A DNA stretch of 64,000 nucleotides from the NCBI RefSeq assembly GCF_016881005.1, contig NZ_JACOPV010000004.1, positions 62,001-126,000 of the forward strand, read 5' to 3'. The notes beneath the pieces are model-generated. The model was not told the DNA's origin. It saw only the letters and a list, made by a program, of their open reading frames with translations, and searched no databases. Position 1 is the first letter of the stretch. Each line of letters begins with the position of its first letter. The position numbers and the translations under genes were made by a program. This document shows, piece after piece, positions 55,496-64,000 of this stretch. Source of the DNA: Pseudomonas arcuscaelestis (lineage in GTDB: Bacteria; Pseudomonadota; Gammaproteobacteria; Pseudomonadales; Pseudomonadaceae).

Positions 55496-56152
55496 TCAAT
55501 CGCGCAGGCTGATCACTGGCCATCCGCGTTTTTCGGCTTCTGCGCGCAGATTAGGGTCTGGATCGACGGCGACTGGGTTGGCGACCTGCTCCAGTAGCGG
55601 CAGATCGTTCATCGAGTCGCTGTAGAAGTAACTGCCCTCAAGGTTCAGGTCATTTTCCTCGAGCCAGCGATTGAGCCGGGTAACCTTGCCTTCACGGAAG
55701 CACGGCACGTCGGTGCTGCGGCCGGTGTAGCGACCATCAGCCATCTCGCATTCGGTAGCCAGCAGGGTTTCCACGTCCAGGCGTTTGGCAATCGGCCCGG
55801 TAATAAAACGGTTGGTGGCAGTGATGATGACCAGTTTGTCGCCTGCATCGCGATGCTTTTTCAGCAGGGCCAGGGCTTTGGGCTGGACGATCGGCTCGAC
55901 GCAGTCGCGCATGAAGTCGCGATGCCATTCGTCGAGTTGGGCCATTTCGGTATTGGCCAGAATCTCCAGGGTAAATTCCAGGTAGGCATTGAGGTCCAGC
56001 TTGCCGGCCAGGTAGTCCTGGTAGAACTCGTCGTTACGGTTCTTGTAGGCCACCGGGTCGAGAATGCCGCGCTCGCACAGATAGTCGCCCCAGGCGTGGT
56101 CGCTGTCGCCGCCAAGTAGGGTGTTGTCCAGATCGAATAAAGCCAGGCGCAT
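55496..56152 (-). CDS. HAD-IB family phosphatase (SerB-like)
   Basis: A 218-residue HAD phosphatase. The nucleophile motif is [11 protein letters not shown], motif II is ITATNRFI, and motifs III/IV include KVTRLNRWL and [14 protein letters not shown]. The family includes phosphoserine and histidinol-phosphate phosphatases. The substrate cannot be fixed. It is divergent from rppH. Confidence 0.9.
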   Translation of the reverse strand: MRLALFDLDNTLLGGDSDHAWGDYLCERGILDPVAYKNRNDEFYQDYLAGKLDLNAYLEFTLEILANTEMAQLDEWHRDFMRDCVEPIVQPKALALLKKHRDAGDKLVIITATNRFITGPIAKRLDVETLLATECEMADGRYTGRSTDVPCFREGKVTRLNRWLEENDLNLEGSYFYSDSMNDLPLLEQVANPVAVDPDPNLRAEAEKRGWPVISLRD

Positions 56153-56292
56153 TTAAGTCACTCGCATAACATCTGAAAAGTCCCACAGAATACGGACTTT
56201 TCACATCGGTGCACATAAGGTAAACAGGCGCGTTGCTGGCCTTGTGACCTTTGTGGAACAATGCGGTGACATGCGTTTACGAGGTTGCTGCC

Positions 56293-56772
56293 GTGATCGA
56301 CCCCGATGGTTTTCGCCCCAATGTCGGGATCATTCTGACGAATGATCTTGGGCAGGTGCTATGGGCTCGGCGGATCAACCAGGATGCCTGGCAGTTTCCC
56401 CAGGGTGGAATCAACCCTGAAGAGACGCCGGAAGATGCCTTGTACCGCGAGCTGAACGAAGAAGTAGGGCTTGAGCGAGATGATGTTGAAATTCTTGCCT
56501 GCACCCGCGGCTGGTTGCGTTATCGTTTACCCCAACGCCTGGTCCGCACGCACAGCCAACCGCTGTGTATCGGCCAGAAGCAGAAATGGTTTCTCCTGCG
56601 CCTGGTCTCCAATGAGCAGCGGGTGCGGATGGACCTGACCGGGAAGCCGGAGTTCGATGGCTGGCGCTGGGTCAGCTATTGGTATCCGCTTGGCCAGGTG
56701 GTGACATTCAAGCGCGAGGTTTACCGCCGCGCTCTCAAAGAGCTTGCCCCGCGCCTGTTGGCGCGCGACTGA
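56293..56772 (+). CDS. rppH: RNA pyrophosphohydrolase (Nudix)
   Basis: A 159-residue Nudix enzyme that removes pyrophosphate from 5'-triphosphate mRNA and so starts decay. The Nudix box begins [20 protein letters not shown] and ends EVGL, with all key Glu residues present. The start is GTG 56293 ([13 protein letters not shown]) with GAGG upstream, the usual family start. ptsP follows after 22 bases, the standard Pseudomonas order. Confidence 0.95.
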   Translation: MIDPDGFRPNVGIILTNDLGQVLWARRINQDAWQFPQGGINPEETPEDALYRELNEEVGLERDDVEILACTRGWLRYRLPQRLVRTHSQPLCIGQKQKWFLLRLVSNEQRVRMDLTGKPEFDGWRWVSYWYPLGQVVTFKREVYRRALKELAPRLLARD

Positions 56773-56794
56773 CGACGGAGTTCGACCCCGAGCC

Positions 56795-59074
56795 ATGCTC
56801 AATACGCTGCGCAAGATCGTCCAGGAAGTTAACTCCGCCAAGGATCTCAAGACGGCGTTGGGGATCATTGTGTTGCGCGTCAAAGAAGCCATGGGCAGTC
56901 AGGTCTGTTCGGTGTACCTGCTCGACCCCGAAACCAATCGTTTCGTGTTGATGGCTACCGAGGGCTTGAACAAGCGCTCTATCGGCAAAGTCAGCATGGC
57001 CCCCAACGAGGGCCTGGTCGGTCTGGTCGGCACGCGTGAAGAGCCGCTCAACCTGGAGAACGCCGCCGACCACCCGCGTTATCGCTACTTCGCCGAAACC
57101 GGTGAAGAGCGGTTTGCCTCGTTCCTCGGTGCACCGATCATCCACCACCGGCGTGTGGTTGGGGTTCTGGTCATTCAGCAAAAAGAGCGGCGTCAGTTCG
57201 ATGAGGGTGAAGAAGCCTTCCTGGTAACCATGAGCGCGCAGTTGGCTGGGGTTATTGCCCATGCCGAAGCCACCGGCTCTATCCGCGGCCTGGGTCGTCA
57301 GGGCAAGGGTATTCAGGAAGCAAAGTTTGTTGGTGTGCCCGGTTCGCCCGGCGCCGCCGTGGGCAAGGCGGTGGTCATGCTGCCGCCGGCCGATCTGGAC
57401 GTAGTGCCGGACAAGACCGTCGAAGATATCGACGCCGAACTCAAGCTCTTCAATAACGCCCTGGAAGGGGTACGCGCCGATATGCGCAACCTCTCCGCCA
57501 AACTTGCCACACAATTGCGCCCGGAAGAGCGTGCGTTGTTCGACGTCTACCTGATGATGCTCGAAGACGCGGCCCTGGGCGGCGAAGTGGTGCAGGTGAT
57601 CAAGACCGGCCAATGGGCCCAGGGCGCTTTGCGCCAAGTGGTGGGCGAGCACGTCAACCGCTTTGAATTGATGGACGACGCCTACCTGCGCGAGAGGGCT
57701 TCCGATGTGAAGGATCTGGGCCGGCGTCTGCTGGCCTACCTCCAGGAAGCAAGGCAGCAGACGCTGGTCTATCCCGACAACACCATTCTTATCAGTGAAG
57801 AACTGACCCCGGCGATGCTTGGCGAAGTGCCAGAAGGCAAGCTGGTGGGCCTGGTCTCGGTACTGGGTTCGGGTAACTCCCATGTGGCGATCCTGGCCCG
57901 GGCCATGGGTATCCCAACGGTAATGGGCCTGGTCGACCTGCCGTATTCGAAGGTCGACGGCATCGACATGATCGTCGATGGCTACAAGGGCGATGTCTAC
58001 ACCAACCCCAGCGACGTGCTGCGCAAGCAGTATGCCGAAGTCGTCGAAGAAGAACGCCAGCTTGCCCAGGGCCTCGATGCCTTGCGCGAACTGCCGTGCA
58101 TTACCCTCGACGGGCACCGCATGCCGCTCTGGGTGAATACCGGCCTGCTCGCCGATGTGGCCCGCGCCCAGCAGCGTGGCGCCGAGGGGGTCGGCCTGTA
58201 CCGTACCGAAGTGCCGTTCATGATCAACCAGCGCTTCCCCAGTGAAAAAGAGCAGCTGGCGATTTACCGCGAGCAACTCGCCGCCTTCCATCCTTTGCCG
58301 GTGACCATGCGTAGCCTGGACATCGGTGGCGACAAGGCACTTTCCTATTTCCCGATCAAGGAAGACAACCCCTTCCTTGGCTGGCGGGGTATCCGGGTAA
58401 CCCTGGATCACCCGGAAATCTTCCTGGTGCAGACCCGCGCCATGCTCAAGGCCAGTGAAGGCTTGAACAACCTGCGCATTCTGCTGCCGATGATTTCCGG
58501 CATTCATGAGCTCGAAGAAGCCCTGCACCTAATCCACCGCGCCTGGGGTGAAGTGCGTGATGAAGGCACTGACGTGCCCATGCCGCCTGTAGGGGTAATG
58601 ATCGAGATTCCGGCTGCGGTGTATCAGACCCGTGAGCTGGCCCGCCAGGTGGACTTTCTCTCCGTCGGCTCCAACGACCTGACTCAGTACCTGCTGGCGG
58701 TAGACCGTAACAACCCGCGCGTTGCCGACCTTTACGACTATCTGCACCCTGCGGTGCTGCAAGCCTTGCAGTCTGTGGTGCGCGATGCTCATGCCGAAGG
58801 CAAGCCTGTGAGTATCTGTGGCGAAATGGCCGGTGATCCGGCGGCTGCAGTGCTGCTCATGGCGATGGGCTTTGACAGCTTGTCGATGAACGCCACCAAC
58901 CTGCCGAAGGTCAAGTGGATGCTGCGCCAGGTCAGCATGAGTAAATCCAAGGAATTGCTGGCCCAGGCCATGGGTATCGACAACCCGCAAGTTATCCACA
59001 GTTCGTTGCAACTGGCCCTGAAAAATCTGGGGCTGGCTCGGATGATCAATCCGGGATCCGCGAAGAGTCTTTGA
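56795..59074 (+). CDS. ptsP: PTS-Ntr enzyme I (PtsP)
   Basis: A 759-residue phosphoenolpyruvate-protein phosphotransferase of the nitrogen PTS. An N-terminal GAF domain (~15-165) precedes the EI core. The phospho-His lies in GSGNSHVAILARAMGIP (~360), and the PEP-binding domain includes EGVGLYRTEVPFM, SVGSNDLTQYLLAVDRNN and SICGEMAGDP. It phosphorylates NPr and then EIIA-Ntr, linking nitrogen/carbon status to regulation. ATG 56795 gives the standard length. Confidence 0.95.
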   Translation: MLNTLRKIVQEVNSAKDLKTALGIIVLRVKEAMGSQVCSVYLLDPETNRFVLMATEGLNKRSIGKVSMAPNEGLVGLVGTREEPLNLENAADHPRYRYFAETGEERFASFLGAPIIHHRRVVGVLVIQQKERRQFDEGEEAFLVTMSAQLAGVIAHAEATGSIRGLGRQGKGIQEAKFVGVPGSPGAAVGKAVVMLPPADLDVVPDKTVEDIDAELKLFNNALEGVRADMRNLSAKLATQLRPEERALFDVYLMMLEDAALGGEVVQVIKTGQWAQGALRQVVGEHVNRFELMDDAYLRERASDVKDLGRRLLAYLQEARQQTLVYPDNTILISEELTPAMLGEVPEGKLVGLVSVLGSGNSHVAILARAMGIPTVMGLVDLPYSKVDGIDMIVDGYKGDVYTNPSDVLRKQYAEVVEEERQLAQGLDALRELPCITLDGHRMPLWVNTGLLADVARAQQRGAEGVGLYRTEVPFMINQRFPSEKEQLAIYREQLAAFHPLPVTMRSLDIGGDKALSYFPIKEDNPFLGWRGIRVTLDHPEIFLVQTRAMLKASEGLNNLRILLPMISGIHELEEALHLIHRAWGEVRDEGTDVPMPPVGVMIEIPAAVYQTRELARQVDFLSVGSNDLTQYLLAVDRNNPRVADLYDYLHPAVLQALQSVVRDAHAEGKPVSICGEMAGDPAAAVLLMAMGFDSLSMNATNLPKVKWMLRQVSMSKSKELLAQAMGIDNPQVIHSSLQLALKNLGLARMINPGSAKSL

Positions 59075-59080
59075 GATTTA

Positions 59081-59102
59081 ATCGCGGGGCGAGCCCCGCG
59101 AT
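59081..59102. terminator. Terminator/REP-like hairpin after ptsP
   Basis: ATCGCGGGGC and GCCCCGCGAT pair perfectly around GA. It lies between the convergent ptsP and NRDE genes and probably terminates or insulates both. Confidence 0.75.
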
Positions 59103-59106
59103 AGCA

Positions 59107-59853
59107 TCAAATCTGCAGATCCACCTCTCCCAGATGCCCTCCAAACGGCCCGAAACTGCGTTCGACCAGGCGCCGCCGACCGTCCGCCCCGACAATCAAC
59201 ACCGTGCTGGCCCGCGTCCCGTAGTTCTGGCTGGCAATGAACACGCTCGACAGTAAACGCTCGGTGCCGAGCCCTACACCGGTTTCCGGCAGATCACTGT
59301 CCGCTGCTTGCGCGCTGTCGCCAAGCAATGCCAGCAGTTGCTCGGGTTGTGGATCAGCAAGGTGCTGCTGCAAGCCAGCACGCGCCTTGATCAGCTTCGG
59401 CCAGGCCGTGTCCAGCCCGGCGTTGGACAAACCGTAGACGCCGCCGTCCAGCAGTTGTACCTGCGCCTCACGAGCGTTGAGGTAGCCCAACGTGGTGCTA
59501 TCGCCGACCAGCAGATTGAACCCCGAGTACTGCTGGCTGCGGCTGGCAACCTGATCCAGGTAGGCCTCAACGCCCAGCTCTGCGCGCAGGAAGGCTGCTA
59601 CCAGCTCTCCCCTGGAGCGTGTGCCCAGGGCTGCCTGTGGGTCGCGAATATTGGTCAACGCGGCAAAACGCCCAGTTGGACCGACGCCCAGCCAGGTGCC
59701 GCCGGCTTCCAGATCGCGTCCGGCATACACTCCCGGCGCATCGTCCCAGGCGGCCAGCATGCGGCTGGGGCGGGCGTAGAACTCATCGCGGTTGGCCGCG
59801 ACGATCAGCGGCTGGTCATGCCCAGGTCGCCAGGCGAAGACGATCAAGCACAT
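59107..59853 (-). CDS. NRDE/TANGO2 family protein
   Basis: A 248-residue member of the NRDE (TANGO2) family, starting with the diagnostic MCLIVFAWRPGHDQPLIVAANRDEF. Eukaryotic relatives are linked to heme handling or secretory organisation; the bacterial role is unclear. There is no signal peptide. Confidence 0.9.
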   Translation of the reverse strand: MCLIVFAWRPGHDQPLIVAANRDEFYARPSRMLAAWDDAPGVYAGRDLEAGGTWLGVGPTGRFAALTNIRDPQAALGTRSRGELVAAFLRAELGVEAYLDQVASRSQQYSGFNLLVGDSTTLGYLNAREAQVQLLDGGVYGLSNAGLDTAWPKLIKARAGLQQHLADPQPEQLLALLGDSAQAADSDLPETGVGLGTERLLSSVFIASQNYGTRASTVLIVGADGRRRLVERSFGPFGGHLGEVDLQI

Positions 59854-59982
59854 AGGTTGTCCTCTGTGTTTTTGTTCACTCTACCGATAGCGCCTGCGCT
59901 GATCCATCGTCCAAATGTGTCTTCACTAGAGCCACAGGCCTCCCTTCCGTTACCATGCCGGACTGAATTGACGGGGGCGACA

Positions 59983-60765
59983 ATGGAATTCGTACTCTAT
60001 TTACTGCTGGGAGCCTGTGCGGGCGTGTTGGCCGGGCTGTTTGGGGTGGGCGGCGGCATCATCATCGTACCGGTGCTGGTGTTCAGTTTCACGCTTCAGG
60101 GTTTCGATGCCTCGGTGCTGACTCACCTGGCCGTGGGTACTTCGCTGGCAACCATTGTCTTCACCTCGATCAATGCCATACGCGAGCATCATCGCAAGGG
60201 TGCGGTGCAGTGGCCGATTTTCGTCTGGATGACACTGGGAATCCTGGTCGGCGCCGGTATTGGGGCCAAGACAGCTTCGCTGATCCAGGGGCCGATGCTG
60301 CAGAAGATCATTGGTGTGTTCGCCTTGGTGATCGCCGTGCAAATGGCCCTGGACCTCAAGCCCAAGGCCAGTCGCGGTGTTCCCGGCAAGGCCGGACTCA
60401 CCGCTGCCGGTAGCGTGGTTGGCTGGGCGTCGGCGATTTTCGGTATTGGCGGTGGTTCATTGACCGTGCCGTTTCTTACCTGGCGAAGCCTGCCCATGCA
60501 GCAAGCTGTGGCAACCTCGTCGGCCTGTGGTTTTCCGATTGCAGTGGCCAGCGCCCTGAGTTTTATCTGGTTGGGCTGGCACGACCCGCACCTGCCCGCG
60601 CATAGCCTGGGCTTTGTCTACCTGCCCGCACTGCTCGGGATCGCCCTGACCAGTATGTTTTTTGCCCGCTTCGGCGCGCGTCTGGCGCACAAACTGTCGC
60701 CACGCTTGCTCAAGCGGCTGTTCGCCGCGCTGCTGTTCTGCGTCGGCCTAAGCTTTTTGCTTTAA
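59983..60765 (+). CDS. TauE/SafE family membrane permease
   Basis: A 260-residue integral membrane protein with about eight hydrophobic segments and the two family repeats ([15 protein letters not shown] near residue 18, [14 protein letters not shown] near residue 155). Members export sulfite or sulfoacetate or transport related anions. The substrate is unproven. ATG 59983 begins the conserved region; the upstream open frame overlaps the NRDE gene and is not supported. lgt follows after 14 bases. Confidence 0.9.
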   Translation: MEFVLYLLLGACAGVLAGLFGVGGGIIIVPVLVFSFTLQGFDASVLTHLAVGTSLATIVFTSINAIREHHRKGAVQWPIFVWMTLGILVGAGIGAKTASLIQGPMLQKIIGVFALVIAVQMALDLKPKASRGVPGKAGLTAAGSVVGWASAIFGIGGGSLTVPFLTWRSLPMQQAVATSSACGFPIAVASALSFIWLGWHDPHLPAHSLGFVYLPALLGIALTSMFFARFGARLAHKLSPRLLKRLFAALLFCVGLSFLL

Positions 60766-60779
60766 CGAGAGGAGTCACC

Positions 60780-61589
60780 ATGCTGCCTTACCCGCAGATT
60801 GATCCCGTGGCCGTTGCCCTGGGACCGCTGAAAATCCATTGGTATGGGTTGATGTACCTGATCGGCATCGGCGGCGCCTGGCTGCTGGCCTCGCGTCGGT
60901 TGAACCGTTTCGATCCGACCTGGAACCGCGAAAAGCTTTCGGACCTGGTGTTCTGGCTGTCCATGGGCGTGATCGTCGGTGGGCGCCTGGGCTACGTGCT
61001 GTTCTACGACCTGAACGCCTACCTCGCCAACCCGGCCTTGATCTTCGAAGTGTGGAAGGGCGGCATGTCGTTCCACGGTGGCTTTATCGGCGTGATGCTT
61101 GCCGCCTTGTGGTTCGGCAAGCGCAACAACAAATCATTCTTCGAACTCATGGACTTCGTCGCGCCGCTGGTGCCGATTGGCCTTGGAGCAGGGCGTATCG
61201 GCAACTTCATCAATGCCGAACTGTGGGGCAAGGCGACCGATGTGCCGTGGGCCATGGTCTTTCCGCCATTCAGTGATCCGGCGCAGTTGCCGCGTCACCC
61301 GTCGCAGCTCTACCAGTTCGCCCTGGAAGGTGTGGCATTATTCCTGATCCTTTGGCTGTACTCGCGCAAGCCGCGCCCGACCATGGCCGTATCCGGCATG
61401 TTCGCGCTGTTCTACGGGATCTTCCGCTTCATCGTGGAATTCGTGCGGGTACCCGATGCCCAGCTTGGCTACATTGCCTTCGGCTGGTTGACCATGGGTC
61501 AGTTGCTCTGCGTGCCGATGATTGTCGGTGGCATCTTCCTGATCTGGTGGGCCTACAACCGTAAACCCACGGCCAAGGCCGCCGTTTGA
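60780..61589 (+). CDS. lgt: Prolipoprotein diacylglyceryl transferase
   Basis: A 269-residue inner-membrane enzyme that attaches diacylglycerol from phosphatidylglycerol to the lipobox Cys. Family motifs are [10 protein letters not shown] near the N-terminus, [17 protein letters not shown], the Lgt signature [13 protein letters not shown] and RHPSQLYQ. Seven hydrophobic segments are visible. A terminator-like hairpin follows. Confidence 0.97.
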   Translation: MLPYPQIDPVAVALGPLKIHWYGLMYLIGIGGAWLLASRRLNRFDPTWNREKLSDLVFWLSMGVIVGGRLGYVLFYDLNAYLANPALIFEVWKGGMSFHGGFIGVMLAALWFGKRNNKSFFELMDFVAPLVPIGLGAGRIGNFINAELWGKATDVPWAMVFPPFSDPAQLPRHPSQLYQFALEGVALFLILWLYSRKPRPTMAVSGMFALFYGIFRFIVEFVRVPDAQLGYIAFGWLTMGQLLCVPMIVGGIFLIWWAYNRKPTAKAAV

Positions 61590-61595
61590 TTTTCC

Positions 61596-61623
61596 ACGGC
61601 AGGGCAATCCCCTGCCGTCTTTG
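61596..61623 (+). terminator. Terminator between lgt and thyA
   Basis: ACGGCAGGG (61596-61604) pairs with CCCTGCCGT (61610-61618) followed by CTTTG. It falls in the usual lgt-thyA spacer. Confidence 0.65.
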
Positions 61624-61636
61624 CTACAGGTAAGCC

Positions 61637-62341
61637 ATGAAACAGTATCTAGATCTGGTCCGTGACGTCATCGAAAACGGCACCCTGCAGGGTAACCGTA
61701 CCGGTATCCGCACTATCAGCCTACCCGGCGCCATGCTGCGCTTCGACCTGCAGAAAGGCTTTCCGGCCATTACCACCCGCAAGCTGGCGTTCAAGTCGGC
61801 GGTCGGTGAAATGGTCGGCTTCCTGCGTGGCGTGAAGAATGCCGGTGAGTTCCGTGAACTGGGCTGCAAGGTCTGGGATCAGAACGCCAACGAAAACGCT
61901 CAATGGCTGGCCAACCCGTTCCGCCAGGGGCATGACGACCTCGGCGAGATCTACGGTGTGCAATGGCGCCAATGGCCGGCCTACAAACGTATCCCGCTGA
62001 GCAACCCTGCAGCCATCGAACTGGCGCAGAGCCAGGGCTTCCAGAAAATCGCCGAATCTGAAGAAGACGGCGAAGCCTTTGTGGTGCTGTACAAGGCCAT
62101 CGACCAGATTCGCCAGTGCATCGACACCATCCATAAGGATCCAGGCAGCCGCCGCATTCTGTTCCATGGCTGGAACTGCGCCCAGCTGGATGAAATGGCC
62201 TTGCCACCGTGCCACTTGCTGTACCAGTTCCACCCGAACGTGGAGACCAAGGAAATTTCCCTGACCCTCTACATTCGTTCCAACGACCTGGGCCTTTTAT
62301 CGGACGTAGGAAAAAGCGCACAGTACGTGTTCCTAGCCTAA
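61637..62341 (+). pseudogene. thyA: Thymidylate synthase, cut at codon 220 by a mobile element
   Basis: Codons 1-220 encode a typical Pseudomonas-type ThyA with RTGIRT near the N-terminus, the catalytic Cys in [10 protein letters not shown] and the dUMP-contacting YIRSNDLGL. After DLGL (62296) the family sequence should continue GTPFN, but 14 unrelated residues follow and the frame stops at 62341. Roughly the last third is missing, including the conserved Asn of GTPFN and the later His/Tyr dUMP-binding residues, so activity is unlikely. The rest of the gene may survive at the far end of the element or the cell may have another thymidylate synthase. Confidence 0.85.
62295..62297. mobile_element. 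Left junction of the element inserted in thyA
   Basis: Similarity to thyA stops at about 62296, after the codons for DLGL. From 62297 the sequence is unrelated and leads directly to a recombinase operon. An inverted repeat (TAGGAA at 62307-62312, TTCCTA at 62330-62335) lies just inside the junction. The other end is beyond the window. Confidence 0.75.
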
Positions 62342-62374
62342 AAAATTTGTCTTTCATGCGACTTCATCTTGACC

Positions 62375-62402
62375 TTGACAAGCTGCACATTCTGCATAGG
62401 AT
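62375..62402 (+). promoter_or_regulatory. Sigma-70 promoter of the recombinase operon
   Basis: TTGACA at 62375-62380 is a perfect -35 hexamer. TAGGAT at 62397-62402 is a fair -10 with a 16-base spacer. It lies about 26 bases before the GTG start. Confidence 0.65.
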
Positions 62403-62428
62403 GGGCGGCCTTCAAAAAGGGGTAGTCG

Positions 62429-63661
62429 GTGAAGGTTGTAGTCAAAGAGAAGCAGTTGCTCGACCTGGGTGGGTCGATGCTCAACGAGGATGGGCCTACA
62501 GTGGCAGACCAGGTGTCTGTGACTGCGGTGGGGCTGTTCGATTCAGAAGAGAGGTTAGTCCCGCTTGTAAGCGAGTACCTGACCTACGCAGTACGCAGTG
62601 CCAACCTAGCGGCCCTGTCCGCCGAGACGTACGGGCGTAACATTGGTTACCTTCTCGAGCACATGAAAGGCACGCCTACTTTCAAAAGCTCGTCCTATGA
62701 CGAAATACTTCTTGCCGTAAGTAAGCACAACATTCAGCGCTACTATTCCCACTTGCGCGAAGTTGATAGTTTGACCTCAACTACTATCCGTAACAGGGAT
62801 GCTTGTTATATGGCCCTGTTCAACGATTTCTTGTGTGTTGCAGGTAAACAACGATCTGCTGTGCGGGAGGACAATCCTTATGCCGGTGGATTTCTTTCGC
62901 CGCCTCCGAAGAAAGATTTGGTATATCCCTGTTCCATGCGGGAGCTCAAAGCGCTTATTGAGTATGCCAGTAGCGAGAGGGAGCGTTGCCTAATCCAAAC
63001 TATCTTTGATGTGGGCTTGCGTCGAAGTGAAGTTGGTAGGGTCACCCTAGGGGCCGTGAATAAGGCTTTGGGGTTCGCTCAAGCTAACTTTGTTCCAGAT
63101 GACGCACTTGATTGGGTGCATCCTGATTATTGCCCGCTGTATATTGATGGAAGCAAGGGGCGTGGTAAGGAGTTCAAACCGCGATACTCAATCGTGAGTC
63201 GAGCTGTGCTCGAGCGTATTAAGCGTTACCACGCTTCTCCTTTATTCAAGAAGCACGCTCGCCGTTACGAAAGTGCGGATGTAACTCCCTGCTTCTTCAA
63301 TTCAGAGGGACGACCTTTCAATCCTGACGCTATTAGCAAACTGCTTGAGCGACTTTCTAAGCGTGCCGTTAAGAGCAAGCGACTTGAGCGTATGGTCTCG
63401 CCACATAAGCTTCGTCATGGCCATGCGTATGCGATTTTGATTAGCCCAGACTTTGGCGATAACTACCTCGACAAACTTCTAATGGCGCAGAAATCCCTCG
63501 GCCACGAAGACGCATCCACGACAGGGATTTATACCAGGTTGCCACAGGATATTTTTCATCTGGTTTGCCCGAACACGGGAGAAGTTTCGACCAAGGCAAA
63601 AAGCATGGCGGATCTTGCTGCGCAGACGACATTGAAGATCAGGTTGGGAGATAAGAAATGA
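62429..63661 (+). CDS. Tyrosine recombinase, first gene of the thyA element
   Basis: A 410-residue phage-integrase-fold recombinase. An N-terminal SAM-like DNA-binding domain (~50-150) precedes the catalytic domain (~165-385). The catalytic Arg is in DVGLRRSEVGRV, the second-Arg box reads SPHKLRHGHAY (HxxR), and the nucleophile Tyr lies in GIYTRL after SLGHEDASTT. It starts at GTG 62429 with AAGGGG eight bases upstream. The next gene overlaps its stop as ATGA. A tyrosine recombinase followed by coupled genes at an interrupted host gene resembles GInt/recombinase-trio islands of Pseudomonas. It most likely catalysed insertion into thyA. Confidence 0.9.
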   Translation: MKVVVKEKQLLDLGGSMLNEDGPTVADQVSVTAVGLFDSEERLVPLVSEYLTYAVRSANLAALSAETYGRNIGYLLEHMKGTPTFKSSSYDEILLAVSKHNIQRYYSHLREVDSLTSTTIRNRDACYMALFNDFLCVAGKQRSAVREDNPYAGGFLSPPPKKDLVYPCSMRELKALIEYASSERERCLIQTIFDVGLRRSEVGRVTLGAVNKALGFAQANFVPDDALDWVHPDYCPLYIDGSKGRGKEFKPRYSIVSRAVLERIKRYHASPLFKKHARRYESADVTPCFFNSEGRPFNPDAISKLLERLSKRAVKSKRLERMVSPHKLRHGHAYAILISPDFGDNYLDKLLMAQKSLGHEDASTTGIYTRLPQDIFHLVCPNTGEVSTKAKSMADLAAQTTLKIRLGDKK

Positions 63662-64000
63662 ATATTTCAGTACGTGCAGTTGAAAGTGGCAAGATCATCA
63701 GGTGGCTTAGAGAGCTGGAAGAAAATCCGCTCAATTACTACCAAGTCGAGCTCGCCGACGATTCCAGTGGGAAGTACGCTCCACTCATGCTGAGTGAGTC
63801 CTATATTGCTAGTAAGGATCTCGATCCATCAATCGAGATGTTCGAGCTTGCAGAGCAGAAACTCATCCTTAACATGCTCATTGATGGTGTTATTCACCAG
63901 GGAGAAACCGCTGCTGGCTGCAACTGGCGTTTGAAGTTGTTGGGCTGGTACAAGTCTCTTTCCCAAGAAGAAAAGCTCGAGTTGCCCATTTACGGCAACA
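63658..64000 (+). CDS. Second gene of the thyA element (partial, unidentified)
   Basis: The ATG at 63658 overlaps the recombinase stop (ATGA), so translation is coupled. 114 codons remain open to the window end with no stop. The visible part starts MNISVRAVESGKIIRWLREL and has a helical region with EMFELAEQKLILNMLI. I do not recognise a family. In multi-recombinase elements the second gene usually encodes a further large integrase-like protein; the N-terminal part here neither confirms nor excludes that. Confidence 0.7.
   Translation, partial: MNISVRAVESGKIIRWLRELEENPLNYYQVELADDSSGKYAPLMLSESYIASKDLDPSIEMFELAEQKLILNMLIDGVIHQGETAAGCNWRLKLLGWYKSLSQEEKLELPIYGN

Noticed and set aside
56735..58528. 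A 597-codon minus-strand frame across ptsP
   Set aside because: High-GC antisense artefact. ptsP on the plus strand has full GAF and EI motifs.
1..64000. CRISPR arrays
   Set aside because: No regularly spaced direct repeats of CRISPR type were seen. The repeats present are REP doublets and short inverted repeats.

Overview
The window is chromosomal DNA from a Pseudomonas, most likely of the P. putida/P. fluorescens group. This rests on the protein sequences, on gene neighbourhoods I recognise from Pseudomonas (gabD-gabT; desA next to a GGDEF/EAL gene; oscA-sbp-cysTWA; serA opposite a D-2-hydroxyglutarate dehydrogenase; rpiA/ilvA; rppH-ptsP; lgt-thyA), and on typical Pseudomonas REP sequences. 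No database search was possible, so names rest on motifs and memory of the families.

Region 1 (1-17.9 kb) is an accessory defence island. It opens with the tail of an unidentified gene and a terminator. Next comes a sigma-54 activator with a CARF-like sensor domain. A near-consensus -24/-12 promoter lies directly behind it and reads into a type I restriction-modification operon of order hsdR-rmuC-hsdM-hsdS. A second block holds an OLD-type ATPase/TOPRIM nuclease, a second AAA ATPase coupled to an unrecognised 300-residue protein, and a NERD-nuclease/UvrD-type helicase fusion. An IS66 remnant and a gene-poor stretch follow. The island ends at an intact tRNA-Arg(CCG) gene that lies beside the 5' half of a second tRNA-Arg cut in its anticodon stem, which looks like an integration scar.

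Region 2 (18-27 kb) is core: gabD and gabT, an HDOD protein whose receiver domain lacks its phospho-acceptor, two cyclic-di-GMP proteins and the fatty-acid desaturase DesA. Region 3 (27-38.7 kb) is a sulfur-acquisition block: oscA, the sulfate ABC transporter sbp-cysT-cysW-cysA, a TonB-dependent receptor with its own tonB-exbB-exbD, a small hydrolase, a sigma-54-activator-like protein without a canonical GAFTGA loop, and a MetQ/NlpA-type binding protein. Several of these genes are preceded by AT-rich segments with related GAATAA-like motifs, which may be CysB-type sites.

Region 4 (38.8-62.3 kb) is mostly core: a penicillin/AHL-acylase-type Ntn hydrolase, an acetyltransferase, small hydrolases and envelope proteins, serA with D2HGDH, an FAA hydrolase, two SdiA-regulated paralogues, rpiA, ilvA, a HAD phosphatase, rppH, ptsP, a TANGO2/NRDE protein, a TauE/SafE permease, lgt and thyA.

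Region 5 (62.3 kb to the end) begins where thyA is cut after 220 codons by a second mobile element. Its first gene is a tyrosine recombinase overlapped by a second gene that runs off the window, an arrangement like the multi-integrase (GInt-type) islands of pseudomonads. The most novel material is the CARF/sigma-54-controlled restriction operon, the linked ATPase/nuclease genes, and the element inside thyA.
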